In this document: positions 18,114-25,066 of the stretch, one piece after another
Position numbering within the stretch: position 1 is the first letter of the stretch
Layout: each line of letters begins with the position of its first letter
Origin: DASRFR01 sp035651455
GTDB lineage: Bacteria; Acidobacteriota; Terriglobia; Terriglobales; Acidobacteriaceae
Length of the DNA: 64,000 nt
Direction: 5' to 3'
NCBI GenBank assembly: GCA_035651455.1
Contig: DASRFR010000025.1
Location: 83,500-147,499 of the forward strand
Program-made: the position numbers and the translations under genes
The notes under the pieces: generated by a model
Seen by the model: only the letters and a program-made list of their open reading frames with translations
Databases searched by the model: none
Told to the model about the DNA's origin: nothing

Positions 18114-18114
18114 G
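18091..18114 (+). repeat. attL: 24-bp core repeat at the tRNA-His 3' end
   Basis: These 24 bases (starting TTCGATTCCCATCTCCCACC) cover the T loop to the CCA end plus one base, and recur exactly at 20254-20277. The match stops at mismatches on both sides. Tyrosine recombinases commonly use tRNA T-arm to 3' end segments as attachment cores. Confidence 0.85.
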
Positions 18115-18137
18115 TAATTCAGTGACTTAGCGTGATT

Positions 18138-18161
18138 GCAATCAGTTTGGCAATCAGTTAA
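18138..18161 (+). repeat. Left arm-type repeats (GCAATCAGTT iterated)
   Basis: GCAATCAGTT at 18138-18147 and GCAATCAGTTAA at 18150-18161 are spaced 12 bp apart, 24 bp inside the left core. The 12-mer recurs exactly near the right end. They have the layout of integrase arm-binding sites. Confidence 0.55.
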
Positions 18162-18195
18162 GCCCCTAGAGCCAGCTTTACCACCTTCCCAGACA

Positions 18196-18337
18196 CACTA
18201 AAAAAGGCCTTGGGTGCGCTCCCATGGCCTGCACCTGCAAGCATCATTGGCACGCCTTCCCAAGAAGACAATGCCTCGCAGGCAACCGAATTATTTTACC
18301 ACCCGGCGCGCAGGCTGCCGGATCAGACTGCTCTGAA
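18196..18337 (-). repeat. Copy A of a duplicated terminator-bearing 3' module
   Basis: On the minus strand this segment begins 14 bases after the stop of the receiver-like gene and ends in a terminator. It aligns with 19061-19178 through most of its length (shared blocks include AATGATGCTTGCAGGTGC and GGCAGCCTGCGC), but copy A has a 24-base insertion. It may be a conserved 3' UTR or a small RNA with its own terminator; a TAAAAT box sits in the same place as TAAGAT in copy B, but without a good -35. Confidence 0.5.
18200..18229 (-). terminator. Rho-independent terminator, copy A
   Basis: On the minus strand, GGCCATGGG and CCCAAGGCC pair (one mismatch) around AGCGCA and are followed by six T. 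Confidence 0.75.
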
Positions 18338-18351
18338 GACAAAAAAGATCT

Positions 18352-18768
18352 TTAAGGAGCTGGGCGTTGGACGATATGGGAGATCAAACGCAGGAGGGGT
18401 TCGGGGTCCGCTTCAATTTGGTAGTCGGCGTTGCGAACCAGCGGATCACTTATGTTGCGGCTCAGCGCAATGACCGGAGCGGGGGAGCGACGGCAGTTAC
18501 TGCGGAATTCCTCAACGAGCTTTTCACGGTCGGGCACGGGAATGGAGTGGCCTAGAATGAGGAGCTGATACCCGTTTCTCTTGCACAACTCGAGTCCACT
18601 CACTGGCCCGATCACTGACTCGACATTGTAGCCAGCACTTTCGAGAAGCATGTGGCGCGTGCGCAGCAGGGCGCTGTCAGAAGATATCGAAAGAATGCGG
18701 GGTTTTTCTGTGAGAGCCACAAATCTGGTGCAGCCAGCTGATCTTAGCAGGAGAGCTGGATTTTGCAT
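18352..18768 (-). CDS. Degenerate response-regulator receiver-like protein
   Basis: Residues from about 20 onwards follow a receiver (CheY-like) domain: PRILSISSDSALLRTRHMLLESAGY is read as ILSISSDSALLRTRHML then AGYNVESV, followed by YQLLILGHSIPVPD and PAPVIALSRN. The phosphoacceptor Asp at the end of the third strand is replaced by Gly (LLILGHS) and the conserved Lys before the last strand is absent, so it is probably not phosphorylated in the usual way. No output domain is attached. The start is uncertain: ATG 18768 is used, and GTG 18720 is possible. It belongs to the cargo of the tRNA-His element. Confidence 0.65.
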   Translation of the reverse strand: MQNPALLLRSAGCTRFVALTEKPRILSISSDSALLRTRHMLLESAGYNVESVIGPVSGLELCKRNGYQLLILGHSIPVPDREKLVEEFRSNCRRSPAPVIALSRNISDPLVRNADYQIEADPEPLLRLISHIVQRPAP

Positions 18769-18830
18769 AGGCCAACATGCGCCAGGGGCGCGTGGCACGT
18801 TTCAGGGCAGGATCATGGGCTGACGAGACT

Positions 18831-19016
18831 TCAGCGCGGGCTCTTGGGCGTCGCCTTGGGACCGTCGCGAGCAACAACGAACAGGTGGCCGCGCCTACAT
18901 TGGTAAGCCAGCACATCGGTGATCGGCGACTCGCCTTCTATGTGCAGCAAATCGGTGCGGCGGACGGGCTTAATAGAGTCATGGCCACACACTGGGCAGA
19001 TTTTCGGGGGCGGCAT
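18831..19016 (-). CDS. Small zinc-ribbon-like protein
   Basis: This 61-residue protein has a CPVCGH knuckle near residue 7 and a second half-site C-RRGH (YQCRRGHLFVV) about 35 residues later, the layout of a small zinc ribbon. Between them lies a hydrophilic segment ending in DVLAYQC. Proteins of this shape are often small cytoplasmic DNA-, RNA- or protein-binding factors. The role is unknown. It lies between the receiver-like gene and module B in the tRNA-His element. Confidence 0.6.
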   Translation of the reverse strand: MPPPKICPVCGHDSIKPVRRTDLLHIEGESPITDVLAYQCRRGHLFVVARDGPKATPKSPR

Positions 19017-19060
19017 AGGCCGTCAGAGGAAGCCACAGCGCAAAAGGTTGGCTCTGGACA

Positions 19061-19178
19061 AACTAAAAAGGCTGTGGGTGAGCCCATGGCCCGCACCTGC
19101 AAGCATCATTGCCTCGCAGCCAAGCGGATTATCTTACCACCGTGCGGCGCAGGCTGCCGGACCAGCCTGCTGTGACCA
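19061..19178 (-). repeat. Copy B of the duplicated terminator-bearing 3' module
   Basis: This minus-strand module starts 29 bases after the stop of the frameshifted membrane-protein gene and ends in a hairpin with a T run, 45 bases before the zinc-ribbon start. It is the paralogue of 18196-18337. Confidence 0.5.
19065..19091 (-). terminator. Rho-independent terminator, copy B
   Basis: On the minus strand, GGCCATGGG and CCCACAGCC pair (two central mismatches) around CTCA and are followed by TTTTT. Confidence 0.65.
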
Positions 19179-19206
19179 AGCAGAAACATACGATCCGTCC
19201 TTTCCT

Positions 19207-20056
19207 CTAATCTGAGATCCCGAAAACCTCGCAGAAATGCCAAATGCCGGCCGCGTATGCTGGAGGCTGGAGCCATGCACAGCGCCTCGCGTGGTGTATG
19301 GTTCCGAGATCCTTATATGTTATCTGCGCCATGACAAAGACTATTTTCTCCCCCAGTTTCAGCTTGTCCAGATCGGCTTGGATCACCCGCCGTTTTGATG
19401 GTTCAAATGCAGTACCGAATCTGTGCTCACCTACTTCAAGCGTCGACGGTCCTCCCCTTCCTGTCAGCTTCTCTTCCTTTCGGAGCTCGCCCATAAAGTC
19501 GTTCATTAACGCGACTTGAGTTGTACGCTCTGCATCGGGTTTTATGTACAAGGCTGCCGAAGTGTCGAGAAGTTCAACGGGGCGCGGGCCAGATTGCTTA
19601 AAGTTCACATTCACAGCAAAAACATCCCCCTCCTGGAACGCGCTTGTTTGTGAGTCCGGCCTCGGCGGAAACACGAAGTCATCCCACACTGCGTAACTCC
19701 TGACTGCCGCCTGTACGACTGGCTTCTTCACGTACGCGAACAGTGGTGGGCTTAGGTTGGGTTTCACGCTGTTCAATGCAATTGCCCCAGACCACGTGTC
19801 TTTGGTGTCGCGCGATTGATCGGCTTCGGCCACCCTGACCTGTTGATAAACCGTAGCTACTGCTCCGAGTGCAAACAGGAAACCAAAAGAAAAACTTTAC
19901 CCGAAGCTGGCGCCTTGTATCCGGAATCGCTTCGGCAGCCAGGTGGCCACCCAAGGCCGCTATAATCCCGTTGCTCGCCAAAATAACGACGTTGATGAAA
20001 AGATCAAACCAATTCAGTCCCAGCCAATTCACCGCGTGTATCACCTCACGGAGCAA
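19207..20056 (-). pseudogene. Membrane-anchored hypothetical protein, broken by a +1 frameshift
   Basis: The first part (TTG start at 20056) encodes two hydrophobic stretches (WFDLFINVVILASNGIIAALGG, here residues about 16-37) and reaches RQLRVKFFFW. Moving one base forward in the run of five T near 19892 continues directly into FLFALGAVATVYQQ, which completes a membrane helix, and then into a 208-residue soluble domain ending VFGISD. Removing a single T restores one open frame of about 280 codons. Either this is a decayed gene in the element or the extra T is a sequencing error. I do not recognise the soluble domain. Confidence 0.6.
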
Positions 20057-20138
20057 GTTTAATCTAGTCTAGTCGTATGCAACGCAGGAGATAATCGGAG
20101 CACTTGAGCCGAAACGAGCCGCCTCGCCGAATATTCCG

Positions 20139-20174
20139 GCAATCACTTTGTGCAATCAATTCGCAATCAGTTAA
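20139..20174 (+). repeat. Right arm-type repeats (GCAATCA iterated)
   Basis: Three GCAATCA motifs begin at 20139, 20152 and 20163, in the same orientation and at 11-13-bp spacing; the last one, GCAATCAGTTAA, is identical to 18150-18161. They lie 80 bp inside the right core repeat. Confidence 0.55.
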
Positions 20175-20253
20175 CGTGGATTACCGCTGAACAAAATACC
20201 TAAAATGGGCGTCTGTACCCTGCCAAGTGATTGATTTGACGTTTAGGGGCGTT

Positions 20254-20277
20254 TTCGATTCCCATCTCCCACCCCAG
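20254..20277 (+). repeat. attR: second copy of the 24-bp tRNA-His core
   Basis: Exact copy of 18091-18114 without the remainder of the tRNA. It marks the right end of the integrated element. Confidence 0.85.
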
Positions 20278-20634
20278 AGCACTTACCGCTGGCACAATCC
20301 GTTCGCATTCGTAGCGTCACCTTCCTCCTTTACAGCTCGTTCCGCAATCAACTCTGATTCGAAAGCCGCATGATTGCCGCTGATGATCTCTATCACCGTG
20401 CTGCGAATCTGATGCAGCGATGAAAAAGCGGGCGAATGCTGGCTATTGTGATTGCACGTGTTGCGATCCGGCGCAGCTGACTCATCGACGATGAAGTCCC
20501 TCGCATCGGCTTTGGCCGCCCTTCATGCCCTTGCTTGTTGTAGAATCTGAGGCTTTGGAGTGTTTTCAGGCGCATCTCGAGCTCCGCATTCATAGATGGC
20601 ATTCGTATTCGTCTTACGGGATTGAGGAGAACAA
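20278..20634. other. Intergenic region between the tRNA-His element and pcaH
   Basis: No gene is convincing in these 357 bp. A TAGAAT box occurs about 90 bp before pcaH but without a good -35, and GAGGAG precedes the pcaH ATG. Confidence 0.5.
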
Positions 20635-21378
20635 ATGGCAGCGCCTTCAAAGACGTCCGTGTCGCCGAGCGTATCTGGATCGGTGGTCCCGTACCGGCGT
20701 TGTGATCCGGGCACTCAACCCGACTACCTGTTTCCTGCCTATGTGGCGACTCGCCGCCGCGCTCCATCGCGACCGCTGGTATTGCTCCCGCATACTCTTT
20801 CCGAAGTTACAGGGCCGGTCTTCGGTCACGAGTCAATCGCAGAAGGTGACAATGATCTCACCGCGCACCACGCTGCTGCACCGTTAGGGGAACGCATTAT
20901 CGTAAGCGGGCGGGTGTTGGACAGCGATGGCCGTCCGGTTTCAAATACGCTGATCGAGATCTGGCAGGCGAACGCAGCGGGACGTTATTCTCACCAGAGG
21001 GATGATCATCCTGCTCCACTGGATCCCAATTTCAGCGGCACAGGTCGTACTCTCACCGACGTAAATGGCGATTACCGGTTCATCACCATAAAGCCGGGAC
21101 CGTATCCATGGCGCAATCATGAGAACGCATGGCGTCCCGCCCACATTCATTTTTCCATCTTTGGAAACGCCTTCGCCACGCGGCTGGTGACACAAATGTA
21201 TTTCCCGGGAGATCCACTCTTCCGATACGACCCCATTTTCCAGTCGGTTCCCGACGAAAAGGCGAGACAGCGCCTGATTTCGGTTTTCGATCTGGCAACG
21301 ACGCAACCGGAATGGGCACTGGGTTTTCGTTTCAATATCGTTCTGCGGGGCCGCGAAGCCACCCCGTTTGAGACATAA
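20635..21378 (+). CDS. pcaH: Protocatechuate 3,4-dioxygenase beta subunit
   Basis: The beta subunit binds the non-heme Fe(III) that opens the protocatechuate ring between the two hydroxyls, giving 3-carboxy-cis,cis-muconate. The four iron ligands are visible: Tyr118 (NAAGRYSH), Tyr157 (KPGPYPWRNH), His170 and His172 (RPAHIHFS). The length (247 residues) and the N-terminal arm are normal for the family. GAGGAG lies six bases before the ATG. The alpha subunit follows after two bases. No other beta-ketoadipate pathway gene (pcaB, pcaC, pcaD) is nearby. Confidence 0.92.
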   Translation: MAAPSKTSVSPSVSGSVVPYRRCDPGTQPDYLFPAYVATRRRAPSRPLVLLPHTLSEVTGPVFGHESIAEGDNDLTAHHAAAPLGERIIVSGRVLDSDGRPVSNTLIEIWQANAAGRYSHQRDDHPAPLDPNFSGTGRTLTDVNGDYRFITIKPGPYPWRNHENAWRPAHIHFSIFGNAFATRLVTQMYFPGDPLFRYDPIFQSVPDEKARQRLISVFDLATTQPEWALGFRFNIVLRGREATPFET

Positions 21379-21380
21379 AC

Positions 21381-21953
21381 ATGGACTACACTCCAACGCC
21401 GTCGCAAACGGTAGGTCCTTATCTCCACCTGGGGCTTACTGATGACCGATCGGTTGCACGTATCGCGAGCGAACGCACCAAAGGACAACGTGTTCAGATG
21501 CAATTTCGAGTCCTCGACGGCGACGGTGAGCCGGTGCCTGACGCCATGATCGAGCTTTGGCAGGCTAATGCGGACGGAAAATACCGTCATCCTGACGATA
21601 CACAAGACAAGATGCTCGACCCCGAATTCGTGGGCTTTGGCCGTCTGCCGACTGCCGACGACGGCTGTTGCATATTCGAAACCATCAAGCCCGGCAGAGT
21701 TCCCGGCCCCGGGGGCACCCTGCAGGCTCCGCACCTGAATGTATCAGTGTTTGCGCGCGGTCTTCTCAAGCGGCTAACCACCCGGGTTTATTTTTCGGAC
21801 GATCCCGCGAACGCGGACGATCCCGTGCTGTCCCTTGTGCCGGAAGAGCGGCGTTGCACACTGATGGCGCAGGCTGATCCTGCGCGCGTCTCTGGGTGGC
21901 GAATTGATATCCACCTGTGCGGCGATGCGGAAACCGTCTTCTTTGATGTGTGA
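21381..21953 (+). CDS. pcaG: Protocatechuate 3,4-dioxygenase alpha subunit
   Basis: The protein starts with the alpha-type motif TPSQTVGPYLHLGL and contains the shared intradiol core (DAMIELWQANADGKYRHP, FGRLPTADDG). The positions that carry iron ligands in the beta subunit are not Tyr/His pairs here (KPGRVPGPGG, APHLNV), as expected for the non-metal-binding alpha subunit. At 190 residues it is of normal size. It forms a two-gene unit with pcaH. Confidence 0.92.
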   Translation: MDYTPTPSQTVGPYLHLGLTDDRSVARIASERTKGQRVQMQFRVLDGDGEPVPDAMIELWQANADGKYRHPDDTQDKMLDPEFVGFGRLPTADDGCCIFETIKPGRVPGPGGTLQAPHLNVSVFARGLLKRLTTRVYFSDDPANADDPVLSLVPEERRCTLMAQADPARVSGWRIDIHLCGDAETVFFDV

Positions 21954-22054
21954 AGGAATTCGCGATAGTGCACCAAAGAAGTGGCAGCTCGTCTTCATCT
22001 AAATATTCGCCGTTTGGAACCGGCCCTGTACTAGCATTGTTGCGTGAGGTGAGA

Positions 22055-22783
22055 ATGAGATTTCTTTCTAGTCTTCTCGGCTTTGCTCTTGCTGCGTGCT
22101 CGTTGGCTTACTCGGCCACAAACCCGCCAACATTTCCTACATCAGCCGGCCCTGTCAAAATCACTCCGCTGTATCACGCCAGCACGCTCATCGAAGCTGG
22201 CGGCAAAACTATCTACCTGGATCCGGCAAAACCGGCAAAGCTATCCGGACTTCCCAAAGCAGACCTCATCCTCATTACAGACATTCATCCCGATCACATG
22301 GACCCCGCATCCATTGCGGAGATAAGTAAGCCGGGAACCCAGATTTTCGCAGCCCCCGCCGTCGTGGAGACCGTCACGAACGCTCAGCCCATTGCGAATG
22401 GCGAGACCAAAACCTGGCATGACTGGTCGATTGAAGCCATTCCCGCCTACAATCTCGTGCGGGGTCCCGCTCCCGGAAAACTGTTCCACGATAAGGGGCG
22501 TGGCAACGGCTACGTGCTCACCTACGGTGGCAAACGCTTTTACTTTTCTGGCGACACGGAAGGCGTGCCGGAAATGCGCGCTCTACAGAATATCGATGTC
22601 GCATTCGTGTGCATGAATCTTCCCTATACCATGCCGCCGGCCGAAGCCGCTGAAGCGGTTAAGGCGTTCCATCCCAAGGTGGTCATCCCGTACCACTACC
22701 GCGGCTCAGACTTGGGCGTCTTCCAACATGCGCTGCAAGGCACCGGGATTGAAGTGCGCGCGCTGGACTGGTATCCGCAATAA
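22055..22783 (+). CDS. Exported MBL-fold metal-dependent hydrolase
   Basis: A signal peptide (SLLGFALAACSLAYSA) is followed by a metallo-beta-lactamase fold of the UlaG-like type: YHASTLIEAGGKTIYLDP, the metal site TDIHPDHMD (the first His of the usual HxHxDH is Asp), YFSGDTEG, and a final IPYHYRGSD. ATG 22055 is supported by GAGG seven bases upstream. The substrate is unknown. It may share a transcript with pcaHG, 101 bp upstream, but nothing ties it to protocatechuate. Confidence 0.8.
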   Translation: MRFLSSLLGFALAACSLAYSATNPPTFPTSAGPVKITPLYHASTLIEAGGKTIYLDPAKPAKLSGLPKADLILITDIHPDHMDPASIAEISKPGTQIFAAPAVVETVTNAQPIANGETKTWHDWSIEAIPAYNLVRGPAPGKLFHDKGRGNGYVLTYGGKRFYFSGDTEGVPEMRALQNIDVAFVCMNLPYTMPPAEAAEAVKAFHPKVVIPYHYRGSDLGVFQHALQGTGIEVRALDWYPQ

Positions 22784-23059
22784 AAAAGAAGACGGTAGTT
22801 TTAGATTTGCGCTGAGCAGGCCTGCTGGACCGGATGTTCCGGACTGGCGCAGGTGACAAGGAAATCCCTTTTCCGGCGCGTGTCTTCCCCTGGCTTCGCA
22901 TTCTGTGCTAAGCCGCGGGGCTTTCGTCCTTCTTCTTCGTTTTTTAATCTCAACCGTATGGAACAATGTTGAACTGTAGTATTGATCCGAATATTGAATA
23001 CAGTTGTAGTACAATTTTGAATCTGCAGTGAAACCTGAATATCTGCCGTGCGGAGTCGA

Positions 23060-23881
23060 ATGCTTAAGTTTGCCTGTGTGTGTCTTCTGCTTTTATCGCT
23101 CTCTTCATACGTAAACGCGCAGGAAGCATATTTTTCGGGCTGGTTCGCGCGCGTCGACAAAACTAAAGGTGAACAGCCTCACTGGATCTCGCCGCTGGCC
23201 ACGACTACGCCACGACTAGAAGAAGAGTACCGCTATGACCAGCTGTGGCAGACCAATGCCAAGGGGATCACGACCAACAACTACGGAGGCGGCAAAGGTC
23301 TCGAACTCATCCCCTCCGAGAGAATGGAGATCATCGTCAACGTACCGCCCTACTTCGCCCACAATGACCATGCGGTGCGGGACGGCTTTGGCGATTTGGC
23401 GTTCCTCGTCAAGTACCGTCTGCTTTCTGCGAACGAGAGCCACGGAAATTATGTCCTTACCTCATTTCTGGGCTGCAGTGTTCCCACCGGTAGTTACAAA
23501 AACGGTGCTCTGCATCCCGTAATCACGCCCACGATCGCGTATGGGAAGGGCTTGGGAGATTTCGATGTCCAGGGTACATTTGGGATCGGCTTGCCGGCCG
23601 CTGACACCGACATTCTGGGTCGCACTTATGCCGGGAACAACGCGTTCCAGTATCGTTTGTTTCGCAAGCTGTGGCCGGAAGTTGAATTGAACTCGACGTT
23701 TTTCCAGGACGGGAGAAACGACGGCAAAAAGCAGAACTTCGTTACTCCCGGCCTAGTGATGGGCCGCTTCCCCCTGTGGGGACGAGTCGGATTCACCATT
23801 GGCGGCGGATACCAGATCGCATCGACGCACTTCCACACCAGCAATCACAATGCAATTTTGTCAATCAGATTTCCTTTTTGA
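23060..23881 (+). CDS. Secreted, probably outer-membrane beta-rich protein
   Basis: A signal peptide (CVCLLLLSLSSYVNAQ) leads into a 250-residue region with alternating hydrophobic and polar residues and a C-terminal Phe (LSIRFPF), which suggests an outer-membrane beta-barrel. Segments such as GFGDLAFLVKYRLL, HPVITPTIAYGKGLGDFDVQGTFGIGLPAA (seen in parts) resemble the transporter-like proteins of aromatic degradation clusters. ATG 23060 is preceded by GGAG; a GTG at 23048 is in frame. The nearby pcaHG genes make an aromatic-related role possible but unproven. Confidence 0.65.
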   Translation: MLKFACVCLLLLSLSSYVNAQEAYFSGWFARVDKTKGEQPHWISPLATTTPRLEEEYRYDQLWQTNAKGITTNNYGGGKGLELIPSERMEIIVNVPPYFAHNDHAVRDGFGDLAFLVKYRLLSANESHGNYVLTSFLGCSVPTGSYKNGALHPVITPTIAYGKGLGDFDVQGTFGIGLPAADTDILGRTYAGNNAFQYRLFRKLWPEVELNSTFFQDGRNDGKKQNFVTPGLVMGRFPLWGRVGFTIGGGYQIASTHFHTSNHNAILSIRFPF

Positions 23882-23960
23882 GGCGCTCGAAACTTCTTTA
23901 AGTACAAACCTGCGCGATCACGGACAGGCCGGGCAAGCTTTTTTCGTTGCTATGCCTATC

Positions 23961-24002
23961 TACTCAGGACTGAGTACATCGTAACCTGCTGACCTGGTCA
24001 GC
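23961..24002. promoter_or_regulatory. Two adjacent inverted repeats upstream of the sigma-factor gene
   Basis: TACTCA-GGAC-TGAGTA (23961-23976) and GCTGAC-CTG-GTCAGC (23988-24002) are perfect inverted repeats 12 bp apart, 130-170 bp before the ECF sigma gene. They could be operators or small hairpins; no function can be assigned. Confidence 0.3.
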
Positions 24003-24130
24003 AGACGTTCCGTGCGCCACGGCAATCCGGCCTCAAGCGCTTCTAGAATAGAGCTCTGACCAGCAGCTAGCCGGCCAAGTTTCACCCTCGAGGGGGAAAT
24101 GCGGCCCCGGCTCGACTCAATACTCAGGAA

Positions 24131-24742
24131 ATGGTGCTGTCCAGATCGCCAATGCAAGCGGCCGGGCAAATCCCGGCGCGACCACACCCACCTGCCGGGG
24201 ACGAGCGCACGCTTGTCGCCGCGGTCCTGGCCAAGGACCGCAAAGCGACCGCGGAGTTTGTGAGTCGGGCGACGGACTGGGTCTACCCGTTAGTGCGGCG
24301 GCGGTTGATGCCTCGTACCGAGGCTATAGATGACCTGATGCAGGAGATCTTGCTGGCAGCGTGGCAGAACTTGCCGGGCTTCCGCGCCCACGCGGGACTA
24401 CGGAGTTGGATTATCGGCATTGCGCGCCACAAGGTGGAGGATTACTACCGCCGGCGCTTGCGCGAAGCGGATTTTCCGGAGCAAGACGACTCGGCAGTTG
24501 AAGTAGCCGTGCCTCCAATGACCTTCGAACACCTGCATTCGGCGGAACGGGAGGAAAACATACAGCGGGTGCTGGGGCTGTTGCCCGAAGCGTACAGGTT
24601 GGCCTTGATCTGGCGGTACCGTGACAACAAGAGTGCTCGAGAAATGGCAGCATTAACGGGAAAAACCGAGAAAGCGATGGAGCGCTTGCTGGCTCGCGCC
24701 CGGGAAAATTTCCGAAGGAGGTGGACGAATGTCCAGCCCTGA
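24131..24742 (+). CDS. ECF-type RNA polymerase sigma factor
   Basis: The 203-residue protein has sigma region 2 (WVYPLVRRRL, IDDLMQEILLAAWQNLPGFR, LRSWIIGIARHKVEDYYRR) and region 4 (VLGLLPEAYRLALIWRYRDNKSAREMAALTGKTEKAMERLLARAREN), and lacks regions 1 and 3, as ECF sigma factors do. It should redirect RNA polymerase to a small regulon on a signal. The downstream gene overlaps it by 14 bases and is probably its regulator or partner. Confidence 0.9.
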   Translation: MVLSRSPMQAAGQIPARPHPPAGDERTLVAAVLAKDRKATAEFVSRATDWVYPLVRRRLMPRTEAIDDLMQEILLAAWQNLPGFRAHAGLRSWIIGIARHKVEDYYRRRLREADFPEQDDSAVEVAVPPMTFEHLHSAEREENIQRVLGLLPEAYRLALIWRYRDNKSAREMAALTGKTEKAMERLLARARENFRRRWTNVQP

Positions 24743-25064
24743 TTGGGACCAGGATTTCAGTCAGCTCTTTTCGGAAGTGGACGACCGCGAGCCCCGAGCC
24801 CCCTCTTCTCTAAAGGCGCGGTTGTATTCGTCGCTGGTGCGCGAGCAACAGTGCACCGGACCTCTGGCCAGCCTGAGCGCAACCGTCGCCTCCGGGCGTG
24901 GCGTCTGTGTTTTCGAGAAACTGGTTGAGATCGCTCCCATTGGGGAAAAGGCGAAGTCGCCCTTCTTCTGCAGCACCTGCCATGCGCGAATATTGGCGGA
25001 GAATTTCGACAATCCGCCAATTTTCTGGTCCCATTGCCCCTATGTGAACTTCAGGAAGACCTAG
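24729..25064 (+). CDS. Cys-rich partner of the ECF sigma factor, candidate anti-sigma or redox sensor
   Basis: The 111-residue protein overlaps the sigma gene by 14 bases. It has no membrane segment or signal peptide. The C-terminal part has C-STCH followed about 20 residues later by HC (FFCSTCHARILAE, FWSHCPYVNF), which looks like a zinc site rather than a heme site because the protein is cytoplasmic. The N-terminal DDREPRAPSSLKARLYSSLVRE resembles the short helical segment found at the start of anti-sigma proteins. The pairing suggests that it controls the sigma factor (inference). Confidence 0.6.
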   Translation: MSSPDWDQDFSQLFSEVDDREPRAPSSLKARLYSSLVREQQCTGPLASLSATVASGRGVCVFEKLVEIAPIGEKAKSPFFCSTCHARILAENFDNPPIFWSHCPYVNFRKT

Positions 25065-25066
25065 TC

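Larger units (their letters stand above)
18091..20277. mobile_element. Small integrated element or remnant at tRNA-His, no integrase
   Basis: The element is bounded by the exact 24-bp repeats at 18091-18114 and 20254-20277, leaving the tRNA gene intact at the left. Inside are short iterated repeats near each end, a degenerate receiver gene, a small zinc-ribbon gene and a frameshifted membrane-protein gene, all on the minus strand. No recombinase or replication gene is recognisable in the 2.1 kb of cargo, so it is either a remnant left by deletion or a passenger mobilised in trans. The boundaries are observed; the mobility is inferred. Confidence 0.7.

Noticed and set aside
19885..19900. Programmed frameshift at the T run
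   Set aside because: The run of five T lacks a typical slippery heptamer with a downstream structure, and a +1 shift would be needed; mutation or sequencing error is simpler.
18114..20254. Hidden integrase gene in the tRNA-His element
   Set aside because: No frame on either strand shows the R-H-R-Y recombinase pattern; the cargo is accounted for by three other genes.
24729..25064. CxxCH motif as c-type heme site
   Set aside because: The protein has no signal peptide and overlaps a sigma-factor gene, so a cytoplasmic zinc site is more likely than heme.
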